Part shown: positions 46,010 through 54,600 of the stretch, one piece after another
Layout of the letters: the number at the start of each line of letters is the position of its first letter
How positions within the stretch are numbered: position 1 is the stretch's first letter
Assembly: GCA_017940415.1 (NCBI GenBank)
Contig: JAGAYR010000027.1
Span: 1-64,000, forward strand
Origin: Lachnospiraceae bacterium
GTDB lineage: Bacteria; Bacillota; Clostridia; Lachnospirales; Lachnospiraceae
Length of the DNA stretch: 64,000 nucleotides
Direction of reading: 5' to 3'
Notes under the pieces: model-generated
What the model was told of the DNA's origin: nothing
Database searches by the model: none
Seen by the model: only the letters and a program-made list of their open reading frames with translations
Translations under genes and position numbers: made by a program

Positions 46010-46576
46010 TTACGCTCTGAGCATGGAGACAAGCCATTCGGGATCGGGAGCTTTCATATTCTTGTCCGCAGACATCTCCTCCATGATTCCCTGCAGGGAA
46101 GCCCAGAAGCACCTGGCCATGGTATCCGCATCTCCTTTGCGGAATATTCCTTCTTTCTGCCCTTTTTTGATGATCTTCACAGTGGGAGTCACGGCATCCA
46201 CAGACTGTGCGAGACGCCTTGCCTCTTCCGGCATTCCGACTCTTCTTACCTGTCCCATGAAAACAAACATATTAAACACCCAGGGCTGTTCTCCCGCAAA
46301 AGAAAAAATCTGCTTAAGAAACATTGTCAGATATACATCGGGAGCCACTCCGGGCACCTCGCCGACAGATCCCGGCCCCTGCAATCCCATTTTCACCAGC
46401 TCAAGAAGCAGTTCCTCCTTGGATGCAAAATAGTGAAACATAAGACCGGTACTCATGGGCACCGCTGCCGCTATATCCGCGATCTTGGTATCGTAATACC
46501 CTCTTTCCACGAAAAGAGTAAGCGCCGTCATCAGTATCGCGTTTCTTCTTTCTTCCTTCTGTTCTTTTCTGGTCAT
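46010..46576 (-). CDS. TetR family transcriptional regulator
   Basis: 188 residues. The N-terminal HTH is typical: 'RRNAILMTALTLFVERGYYDTKIADIAAAVPMSTGLMFHYFASKEELL'. The C-terminal ligand and dimer domain is helical and not assignable. GAGGATAATAT precedes the ATG. It follows the CrtI-like oxidoreductase by nine bases and probably represses that two-gene operon through the inverted repeat at 48120-48137; the ligand might be a substrate or product of the oxidoreductase. Confidence 0.9.
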   Translation of the reverse strand: MTRKEQKEERRNAILMTALTLFVERGYYDTKIADIAAAVPMSTGLMFHYFASKEELLLELVKMGLQGPGSVGEVPGVAPDVYLTMFLKQIFSFAGEQPWVFNMFVFMGQVRRVGMPEEARRLAQSVDAVTPTVKIIKKGQKEGIFRKGDADTMARCFWASLQGIMEEMSADKNMKAPDPEWLVSMLRA

Positions 46577-46585
46577 ATATTATCC

Positions 46586-48067
46586 TCAGATAAGGATGGA
46601 TTTTCCCGCTTTCTTAAGTATCCTCTGAACCGCGAATTTTCCGGATACAAGTGCGATCGGTAATCCGCCGGGGCTCATGACCCACTGTCCTGCGATGTAG
46701 AGATTATCCACTCCCTTTACAATTCCTTTGAATCTCATCTGCTTATTTCCCACGGTGGTGACAAATCCCATGTAAGATCCGTGATAAGCATTACAATATC
46801 TGTTATAAGTCAAAGGAGACCATGAATCAAGCAGTTCGATCTTTCCCTCAAGCTCGGGGAATTCTTTTACGATCCTCTGAGTTATCTGCTCTGAAAGTTC
46901 TGCTTTCTTGGCAGCATATTCTTCCCTGGTAAGACTTGCCCAGTATTCGTAATCCGCATCGGTCTGTATGAGGTTTGCCTGAAGGACTGCTTTTCCCTCG
47001 GGAGCAAAGCTCTTGTCGTAAGCATAATTCTTAACGGAGATTCTGGAAAATGTTCTTGCTCCCACCTTCATGGGCTCGCAGTCAAAGAAGATGGTATCTT
47101 CTCCGGAAAAGCCGTCATCGATTGCATATGCAACCTGGAAGCCTGTGGTAACGGGATAAGCATCTCTCTTATCATATGCCTTTGCCAGGTCTTTAGGCAT
47201 GTACTTTCTGTCTATAAGTTTTCCGAAAAGAAAACCGGTGTCTACGGCGCTGATGACGTACTCCGCGGGAACAAAGGATCCGTCTTCGAGCTTGATGCCT
47301 TCTGTCTTCTTACCCTTTATCACTATCTCGCTTACGGAAGTTCCGGTATAGATAACTCCTCCCATTTCCTTGAATCTGTCCGCAATGCGGAGAGACATTG
47401 CAAGGGATCCTTTCATGGGGATCTTGCCGTTTCCGCTTGTCATGGTGGCATATGAAACGATCAGAGAATATGCAGTGTACTCGCCGGGGAGATAATCGCT
47501 CATCATTTTTCTGATAACGGGGGACTTAAATCTCTTACCCAGTTCAAAGCAGTTGATCTTGCCGTATTCTTTCATGACCTTGGGCATATTCGCCATGTCC
47601 TTGCCCATTTCGATATAGTCACGCACACCCATCATATCGAGAGGCTTGTGGGAGGGGATGATGCAATCCTCCGCATATCTTACATGCTGTATGAACTTTT
47701 TGATCTCTTCCTCATCTTCGGGAGACTCGGCGATAAGTTCCTTTTCGGTCTTATCAAGATCGTTCCAGAGAGTTACTTCTCTTCCCTCCGCTCTGCTTGA
47801 ATAGAATTTGGAAGTATTGGCATACTCGGTATTTTCATCTATCGCACCGACCGTCTTCCAGTTTTCCCAAAGTCCGGTCTTAGGATCGGTACCGGTGAGC
47901 CAGTGAATGCAGTTATCAATGTGATAACCCTTTCTGCTCCAGCCCATGCACTCACCGCCGACAATGGGGTTCTTCTCATAGATTTCTGCCTCGTATCCTG
48001 CCTTAAGCGCATATATTCCCGCTGAAAGTCCTGCAATTCCGCCGCCTACAATTATAACTTTTGCCAT
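46586..48067 (-). CDS. FAD-dependent phytoene desaturase/retinol saturase-like oxidoreductase
   Basis: 493 residues. N-terminal dinucleotide-binding motif 'VIIVGGGIAGLSAGIYALKAGYEAEIYEK' and the CrtI-type C-terminal FAD motif 'VDNLYIAGQWVMSPGGLPIALVSGK'. 'GGECMGWSRKGYHIDNCIHWLTG' is typical of NAD(P)/FAD proteins annotated as phytoene dehydrogenase-like. No carotenoid genes are nearby, so the substrate may be another unsaturated lipid such as a fatty acid. GAGGATAAAG precedes the ATG. First gene of an operon with its TetR regulator. Confidence 0.88.
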   Translation of the reverse strand: MAKVIIVGGGIAGLSAGIYALKAGYEAEIYEKNPIVGGECMGWSRKGYHIDNCIHWLTGTDPKTGLWENWKTVGAIDENTEYANTSKFYSSRAEGREVTLWNDLDKTEKELIAESPEDEEEIKKFIQHVRYAEDCIIPSHKPLDMMGVRDYIEMGKDMANMPKVMKEYGKINCFELGKRFKSPVIRKMMSDYLPGEYTAYSLIVSYATMTSGNGKIPMKGSLAMSLRIADRFKEMGGVIYTGTSVSEIVIKGKKTEGIKLEDGSFVPAEYVISAVDTGFLFGKLIDRKYMPKDLAKAYDKRDAYPVTTGFQVAYAIDDGFSGEDTIFFDCEPMKVGARTFSRISVKNYAYDKSFAPEGKAVLQANLIQTDADYEYWASLTREEYAAKKAELSEQITQRIVKEFPELEGKIELLDSWSPLTYNRYCNAYHGSYMGFVTTVGNKQMRFKGIVKGVDNLYIAGQWVMSPGGLPIALVSGKFAVQRILKKAGKSILI

Positions 48068-48119
48068 TTCTTTATCCTCACTTTTTGATTTATTGTTTTA
48101 TTCCGCTGAATTTGCGTTC

Positions 48120-48137
48120 ATTGAATCTGTATTCAAT
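48120..48137. promoter_or_regulatory. Inverted-repeat operator at the oxidoreductase-tetR promoter
   Basis: ATTGAAT-CTGT-ATTCAAT is a perfect 7-base inverted repeat with a 4-base spacer. It overlaps the -10 box (TATATT) and the expected start point, the usual place for a TetR-family autorepressor site. Confidence 0.6.
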
Positions 48138-48163
48138 ATAATTGCAAAAATAAATTCCGTCAA
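48135..48163 (-). promoter_or_regulatory. Promoter of the oxidoreductase-tetR operon
   Basis: TTGACG (48158-48163) and TATATT (48135-48140) on the minus strand, 17 bases apart. Confidence 0.75.
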
Positions 48164-48170
48164 CACTTTT

Positions 48171-48209
48171 TTTCAAAAAAAATAAAACCGGAGGTTTTAC
48201 CCTCCGGTT
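48171..48209 (-). terminator. Intrinsic terminator of the glnA-ANTAR operon
   Basis: After the ANTAR gene stop, the minus strand forms AACCGGAGG/CCTCCGGTT around a six-base loop and then TTATTTTTTTT. A strong classical terminator. Confidence 0.92.
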
Positions 48210-48218
48210 CATAACGCT

Positions 48219-48800
48219 TTATCCGTATGTTTTAAGTATGTTCTCAGCGGTCTCTTTTTTACTCAGGCACAGATCCATGGCCTGCTTTTGTATGTACCTG
48301 TGAGCATCCTCTTCCGTCATATGGCAGGATTTGATAAGAGCCCATTTAGCCCTGTTAACGAGCCTGATCTCTTCCATCTTATCCTCCAGGCTCATTGTCT
48401 TCTTCCTGACGCTCTTAAAGCGCTCACAGACGCTGCACATGATTCCGATCAGCTGATCCACCATCGAATCGTCAAGCGGCCTTTTTGCCACCATTACGCC
48501 CCTTGGGATCATGCTCGATGAGATCTCGTCGTACATATCACTCTTAACAAGCAGAAGTGATACTCCGCCGCTTTCTGCCACCACGTCAACCGCAAGTTTT
48601 TTTCCGAAGTCATCGGGAAGAGGCGAGTTGACGATGACCAGGTCATATTCCCTGTTCAGCAGTCTTCGCTGCGCCTTTGCAACACTGTCTACGACCGTTA
48701 CCGGTTCAAATCCCCCTCCGGAAAAATAGGCCGACAGTCTGGTATTCATTTTTTCCGCTGCAGATACAAGCAGCACGCTGTATACTCTTTCAGCCTGCAT
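48219..48800 (-). CDS. ANTAR-domain antitermination regulator with pseudo-receiver
   Basis: 193 residues. Residues 1-125 have receiver-like order, but the acceptor position reads 'YDLVIVNSPLPDD' (Asn, not Asp) and the N-terminal acidic pair is replaced by 'LLVSAAEK', so phosphorylation is unlikely; the Lys in 'MVAKRPLDD' remains. Residues about 132-193 form an ANTAR RNA-binding domain: 'LEDKMEEIRLVNRAKWALIKS' then 'TEEDAHRYIQKQAMD' and 'KKETAENIL'. ANTAR proteins stabilise hexaloop hairpins to prevent termination. The gene lies 20 bases after glnA and shares its transcript. The GSIII and gltB leaders are its obvious candidate targets. Confidence 0.9.
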   Translation of the reverse strand: MQAERVYSVLLVSAAEKMNTRLSAYFSGGGFEPVTVVDSVAKAQRRLLNREYDLVIVNSPLPDDFGKKLAVDVVAESGGVSLLLVKSDMYDEISSSMIPRGVMVAKRPLDDSMVDQLIGIMCSVCERFKSVRKKTMSLEDKMEEIRLVNRAKWALIKSCHMTEEDAHRYIQKQAMDLCLSKKETAENILKTYG

Positions 48801-48820
48801 TTAAAGCAACCCTTTTCCAC

Positions 48821-50038
48821 TTATCTGTTCAGATCAAGATATGATGCAAGAACCTCGGCGGGAAGATATTCCTTAACAAAGCTTCCCTTTCCGGTAACGG
48901 ATACCGCATCTTCCAATGTCATGGGAAGTTTTTTAAGATTCTTTGTAATATCTTCTCCTGCTGTGGAGAGATTGGTGCTTACGGGTTCGGGAGCCTTAAG
49001 TCCCCTTTCAAGTCCGGAAAGCCCCGCATAAATAAGCATTCCGAAAGCAAGGTAAGGATTGGCCATGGTATCGGGAGATCTGAGTTCTCCTCTCTTATAT
49101 TCGCCGAATGCTGCAGGAATCCTGATAAGAGCGGAACGGTTTTCTTTGGCCCAGGTTATATATCCGGGAGCTTTGAGCGCACCTATCCTGTCATAGCTTT
49201 CCCTTGCGGGATTCAGGATAAGAGTCATCTCTGCGATGTTTTCAAGAATGCCTGCGATAACGGGTTCAAGACTGGCATCTTCGTTTCCTTTTTTAACGGA
49301 GAAATTGATGTGCATTCCGTTGCCGGGCTTACCCTTAAAGGGCTTGGGTGAAAATACTGCGGTTGCTCCGTTTCTGTTTGCGATGGCGCCTACTACGCTC
49401 CTGAAAGTCATTGCATCATCCGCAGACTTAAGAGCATCACAATATCTGAAGTCGATCTCGTTCTGTCCGGGGCCCTCTTCATGATGAGAACTCTCGGGAG
49501 TTATTCCCATCTGCTCGAGAGTAATGCAGATCTCTCTTCTGATGTTCGCACATCTGTCATCGGGTCCCACATCCATATATCCCGCATTGTCATAAGGAAT
49601 ATCGGTGGATTCGCCCTCAAGATCATTTCTAAGCAGATAAAATTCCTGCTCGGTTCCGAATCTGAATGTGTAGCCCTTCTTCTCCGCAGCTTCGATCGCA
49701 CCCTTAAGGAATGTTCTCGAGTCGCATTCAAAAAGAGTTCCGTCGGGCCATGTTATATCGCAATACATCCTGATAACCCTGCCGTGCTCGGGTCTCCAGG
49801 GAAGGATTGCAAGGGTATCCGGATCGGGATGAAGGAAGAGGTCGGACCTGTCGAAGCAGTCAAATCCGGCTATGCTCCATGCATCGATGGCTATGCCCTC
49901 TGAGAAAGCACGGTCCAGTTCCGTGGGCATGATAGATACATTCTTTAATTTTCCGAACACATCGGAAAAAGCAAGACGTATGAATTTGACATCTTCTTCT
50001 TCGACAAACTGCTTAACTTCCTGAGTAGTGTAATTCAT
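48821..50038 (-). CDS. glnA: Glutamine synthetase type I
   Basis: 405 residues, some 35-40 shorter than typical GSI. The beta-grasp domain has 'VKFIRLAFSDVFGKLKNVSI'; the catalytic domain has 'FRFGTEQEFYLL', 'ESSHHEEGPGQNEIDFRYCDAL', 'GNGMHINFSV' and 'NRSALIRIPAAF', so the active site looks complete. Part of the shortfall is at the C-terminus, which ends 'VLASYLDLNR' and lacks the usual 'EW..Y...V..WE...Y' tail that contributes to oligomer contacts and, in Bacillus, to GlnR binding. GGAGG lies before the ATG. Followed by the ANTAR regulator gene. Confidence 0.95.
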   Translation of the reverse strand: MNYTTQEVKQFVEEEDVKFIRLAFSDVFGKLKNVSIMPTELDRAFSEGIAIDAWSIAGFDCFDRSDLFLHPDPDTLAILPWRPEHGRVIRMYCDITWPDGTLFECDSRTFLKGAIEAAEKKGYTFRFGTEQEFYLLRNDLEGESTDIPYDNAGYMDVGPDDRCANIRREICITLEQMGITPESSHHEEGPGQNEIDFRYCDALKSADDAMTFRSVVGAIANRNGATAVFSPKPFKGKPGNGMHINFSVKKGNEDASLEPVIAGILENIAEMTLILNPARESYDRIGALKAPGYITWAKENRSALIRIPAAFGEYKRGELRSPDTMANPYLAFGMLIYAGLSGLERGLKAPEPVSTNLSTAGEDITKNLKKLPMTLEDAVSVTGKGSFVKEYLPAEVLASYLDLNR

Positions 50039-50082
50039 ATATCCTCCAAGAAATCAGGTTGGTTTTGGATTAATTATTCTAT

Positions 50083-50115
50083 ATGCGAACACAGGTTGTC
50101 AATCAGAGTTCGCAT
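50083..50115 (-). promoter_or_regulatory. glnA promoter region with flanking inverted repeat
   Basis: A perfect TTGACA (minus strand, 50098-50103) lies between the arms ATGCGAAC (50083-50090) and GTTCGCAT (50108-50115), which are perfect 8-base inverted repeats 17 bases apart. The -10 box is less clear (TAGAAT at 15 bases or GAATAA at 17). The repeat could be an operator spanning the -35 box. I see no ANTAR hairpin in this short leader. Confidence 0.5.
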
Positions 50116-50122
50116 GCATTTT

Positions 50123-51586
50123 TCAGCCGTTGCGGTATCCCATGAGATATTCGTCAACCTCTGCGGCACACTCTCTTCCCTCGCTCAGTGCCCATACAAC
50201 AAGGCTCTGTCCTCTTCTCATATCTCCCGCGGAGAAGACGCCGGGAACATTGGTGGAATACTTTCCTTCGGGTGTGGAAACCACGCCTCTTGCGGTCATT
50301 TCAAGGCCGAAATCCTCGGGTACTTCGGACTCTGCTCCGACGAATCCTGCGGCAACAAGAAGAAGATCGCACTTAACCTTTCTCTCGGTTCCCTTCTTGG
50401 TGCAAAGCTTTCCCTTGTCAAAATAAACCTCGGAAAGTTCTACTTCGCTTATCTTTCCCTTCTTGGAGAAGACCTTGGTGACGGTGGTCTTAAACACTCT
50501 GGGATCTTCACCGAATACTTCGATTGCTTCCGCATGACCGTAATCGGTTCTGAGAGTCTTGGGCCATTCGGGCCAGGGATTGTTCTCAGCCCTGCTTACG
50601 GAAGGCTTGGGCATCATCTCGATAGCGGTAACGGATTTACATCCCATTCTGATAACAGTACCGATACAGTCATTACCGGTATCACCGCCGCCGACGATAA
50701 TTACATTCTTACCCTTGGCATCAAAGTGAGCGGGAAGCTTCTTGATACCGAGTACGTTCTTGGTTGCTGCGGTAAGGAAATCCACTGCGAAGTATACTCC
50801 GTCTGTTCCTTCGATTCCTTCCGCATTGAGTGCTCTTGCTTTCTTGGCACCGCATGCAAGAACGATGGCATCATATTTCTTACGAAGTTCGGAAGCCTTG
50901 ATATCGACACCGACTTTGACACCGGTCTTAAACTCGATACCTTCCTCTTCCATGATCTGCTGTCTTCTGGAAATGACACTCTTGTCAAGTTTCATATTGG
51001 GGATTCCGTACATAAGAAGTCCGCCTATACGGTCTTCTCTTTCGAATACGGTTACCTTATGTCCTCTTTTGCGAAGCGCATCCGCAGCTGAAAGTCCGGA
51101 GGGACCGCTGCCTATTACCGCAACACTCTTTCCGCTTTCTTTTACCGGAGGCTGAGCTTTCATCCAGCCGTTCTTATAACCCGACTCGATAAGGAACAGC
51201 TCATTGTCCCTTACGGTAACAGGGTCATCATACTGTCCGCAGATACATGCCTTCTCGCAGAGTGCGGGGCATACTCTTCCGGTGAACTCGGGGAATCTGT
51301 TGGTCTTGAGGAGTCTTGCAAGTGCATGCTCATCCTCACCCTTATATATGGCATCATTCCACTCGGGGATCAGATTATGAAGAGGACATCCCACAACCAT
51401 TCCGGAAAGGCTCATGGCCGACTGGCAGAAAGGAACTCCGCAGTTCATGCATCTTGCGCCCTGTTTTCTTCTGGTATCTTCGGTTTGAAAGGTATGGAAT
51501 TCTTTGTAGCCTTTGATCCTTTCTTTAGCCGGGATCTCTTCGTTCTCTGTTCTTTCGTATTCAAGAAAACCTGTCTGTTTACCCAT
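50123..51586 (-). CDS. gltD: Glutamate synthase (NADPH) small subunit
   Basis: 487 residues. It feeds electrons from NADPH through FAD to GltB. The N-terminal Fe-S cysteines are in 'GARCMNCGVPFC', 'GCPLHN' and 'CPALCEKACICGQ'. FAD and NADPH motifs are 'VAVIGSGPSGLSAADALRKRG' and 'VIIVGGGDTGNDCIG'. It begins 16 bases after the gltB stop and carries AGGG before the ATG, so it is co-transcribed with gltB under the gltB leader. Confidence 0.97.
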   Translation of the reverse strand: MGKQTGFLEYERTENEEIPAKERIKGYKEFHTFQTEDTRRKQGARCMNCGVPFCQSAMSLSGMVVGCPLHNLIPEWNDAIYKGEDEHALARLLKTNRFPEFTGRVCPALCEKACICGQYDDPVTVRDNELFLIESGYKNGWMKAQPPVKESGKSVAVIGSGPSGLSAADALRKRGHKVTVFEREDRIGGLLMYGIPNMKLDKSVISRRQQIMEEEGIEFKTGVKVGVDIKASELRKKYDAIVLACGAKKARALNAEGIEGTDGVYFAVDFLTAATKNVLGIKKLPAHFDAKGKNVIIVGGGDTGNDCIGTVIRMGCKSVTAIEMMPKPSVSRAENNPWPEWPKTLRTDYGHAEAIEVFGEDPRVFKTTVTKVFSKKGKISEVELSEVYFDKGKLCTKKGTERKVKCDLLLVAAGFVGAESEVPEDFGLEMTARGVVSTPEGKYSTNVPGVFSAGDMRRGQSLVVWALSEGRECAAEVDEYLMGYRNG

Positions 51587-51602
51587 TTTATTTCCCTGCC
51601 TT

Positions 51603-54600
51603 TTAAACCGCTTTGTTAGTTACTTCTTTGAACGCTTCGAGTTCGGCTCTTTCTCTTGATGCGCCTTCCTCTTCGTACTTTGCTATAGTTCTGATCATTC
51701 TCTGATAATCTCTTGCAATGACCTTCTTGAAGCAAAGAAGTTCTTCGTCGAAGTTATCAAGTATCTCTTTACCACGCTTGGAACCGGTACTCTTTACGTA
51801 ATCTTCAAGGATGGATTTCAGTTCTTCTCTGTCAACCTTCTCGGATACTTCCTCAAGTTCGATCATATCCTTGTTGATCCTGCGGTAGAGGCTGTGATCC
51901 TTATCAAGGACGTATGCGATACCGCCGCTCATACCTGCAGCAAAGTTCTTACCGGTGCTTCCGAGTATTACGACTCTTCCGCCGGTCATATATTCAAGGC
52001 CGTGATCTCCGCATCCTTCCGCAACAGCTGTTGCTCCGGAATTTCTTACGCAGAATCTCTCACCCGCAACACCTGTGATATATGCCTTACCGGATGTAGC
52101 ACCGTACAAAGCTACGTTACCGACAATGATGTTCTCGGAAGCTTCAAACTTGCTTTCCTCGGGAGGAGTGACAACAAGCTTTCCGCCGGAGAGACCTTTA
52201 CCGAATCCGTCGTTGGCATCACCTTTAAGTCTGATGGTGAGTCCATGAGGGATGAATGCACCGAAGGACTGGCCACCGCCACCTTCACACTCCACTACAT
52301 ATCTGTCCTCGGCAAGTTTAGTGCATCCGTCGCCGTACTTTTTAACTATCTCGGATCCGAGTATGGTTCCCATACTTCTGTCGGTGGAGCTGACCTTAAC
52401 GGATACCTTCGATGATGCGGATTTAGTCTTGGATGCTTTCTCGAACCAGGGAAGAAGCTTATTTACATCGAGAGTCTTCTCAAGTTCAAAATCAAATGCC
52501 TGCTTGGGATCGAATCGGTTCTCAGCGATGTGAGCAAATTCAGGCTTAAGTACCCTCTCAAAAGAAATCGTATGTGCATGAGGCTGATCGAAGCTTTCTC
52601 TCTTTTTCAGACAGTCGGTACGTCCGATCATCTCATCAACGGTCTTAAATCCGAGGTATGCCATGATCTCACGAAGCTGCATTGCCGCAAAGGTCATGAA
52701 GTTCATTACATGCTCGGGCTTTCCCGCAAATCTCTTTCTGAGCACCTCGTTCTGAGTTGCGATACCGACGGGGCAGGTATCTTTGGAGCAGACTCTCATC
52801 ATCATGCAGCCAAGGGATACAAGGGGAGCGGTTGCAAATCCGAATTCCTCTGCACCGAGAAGTGCTGCAATTGCAACGTCACGACCGGTCATAAGTTTTC
52901 CGTCGGTCTCGATCCTGACTCTTGAACGAAGTCCGCTTTCGATAAGTGCCTGATGGGTTTCTGCAACACCAAGCTCCCAGGGAAGACCTGCGCCATGTAC
53001 AGAGCTGTAAGGAGCTGCACCGGTACCTCCGTCATAACCTGAGATAAGTACTACCTGAGCACCTGCCTTGGCAACGCCGGATGCTATGGTTCCTACGCCT
53101 GCTTCCGAAACGAGTTTTACGGATATTCTCGCATTTCTGTTAGCGTTCTTAAGATCGTAAATAAGCTGTGCCAGATCCTCGATTGAATAAATATCGTGAT
53201 GAGGAGGAGGGGAGATCAGCTGTACACCGGGTGTTGAACATCTGGTCTTGGCAACCCAAGGGTATACCTTGGCTGCAGGGAGGTTTCCTCCTTCACCGGG
53301 CTTTGCGCCCTGTGCCATCTTGATCTGAATCTCGTTTGCACTGAGCAGATACTCCTCGGTAACACCGAATCTTCCGGATGCAACCTGCTTAACCGCGGAG
53401 TTTCTCTCGGTACCGAATCTGTCGGAAGCTTCTCCGCCTTCTCCGGTATTTGATCTTCCGCCGAGTCTGTTCATTGCAGTTGCAATAGTCTCGTGTGCTT
53501 CTCTTGAAAGTGAACCGTAGCTCATTGCGCCTACCTGGAAACGCTTAACGATCTCGCTTACGGGTTCTACTTTGTCTATATCAATGCTCTTACTCGCAGG
53601 GACGAATTCCAGAAGTCCCCTTAAGGTATGAGGATGTTTTGCATCGTCAACAAGTGAGGTATACTCTTTGAATTTCTCGTAGTCTCCGGTTCTTACAGCC
53701 TGCTGGAGAAGAACGATGACCTTGGGAGAATAGAGATGATCTTCCTTGCCGTTTCCGCTTCTTAAGTTGTGATAGCCCATGCTGTCGAGTACGGGATCAA
53801 CGGGAAGTCCCATGGGATCGAAGGCTCTGTCATGTCTGTATGAGATTCCCTCTTCCAGTTCCTTAACTCCGATTCCGCCGACTCTTGATGCAACTCCCGC
53901 AAAATAATCCCTGATAACTTCATCGGAAAGACCGATTGCTTCAAAGATTCTTGCGGACTGATAAGACTGGATGGTTGAAATACCCATCTTGGCTGCAATC
54001 TTTACAACACCTGATAAAAGTGCCTTGTCGAAATCATCGATGGCGGTGTGAAGATCCTTATCGAGAAGTCCTAAGTTAATGAGTTCTCCGATACACTCAT
54101 GTGCCAGATAAGGATTTACCGCACGTGCACCGAAACCGAGAATACATGCGGTCTGATGAACGTCTCTGACCTCAGCGGTCTCGAGGATGATGGATACAGC
54201 TGTTCTCTTTTTGGTGTGAACCAGATGTTGCTCAACTGCGGATACTGCAAGAAGAGCGGGAATGGGCACGTGGTTTTCATCCACTCCGCGGTCGGAGAGG
54301 ATTATGATATTTGCACCCTGTGATACCGCACGGTCTACGGAGAGATAAAGCTGCTCGACCGCACGGGACAAGGAAGTATGCTTGTAGTAAAGAAGCGAAA
54401 TGGTCTCGGTCTTAAAGCCCTTGCGCTTCATGGAACGAATCTTCATGACGTCAACGCCGGTAAGAACGGGATTGTTGACTTCAAGCACGGTGCAGTTATC
54501 ACTCTTTTCACAAAGAAGGTCACCGTCGGATCCGATATAAACAGTGGTGTCGGTTACGATCTTCTCTCTGAGTGAGTCGATGGGAGGATTGGTAACCTGT

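Noticed and set aside
50096..51091. 331-codon open frame on the plus strand
   Set aside because: Antisense to gltD, whose Fe-S, FAD and NADPH motifs are clear.
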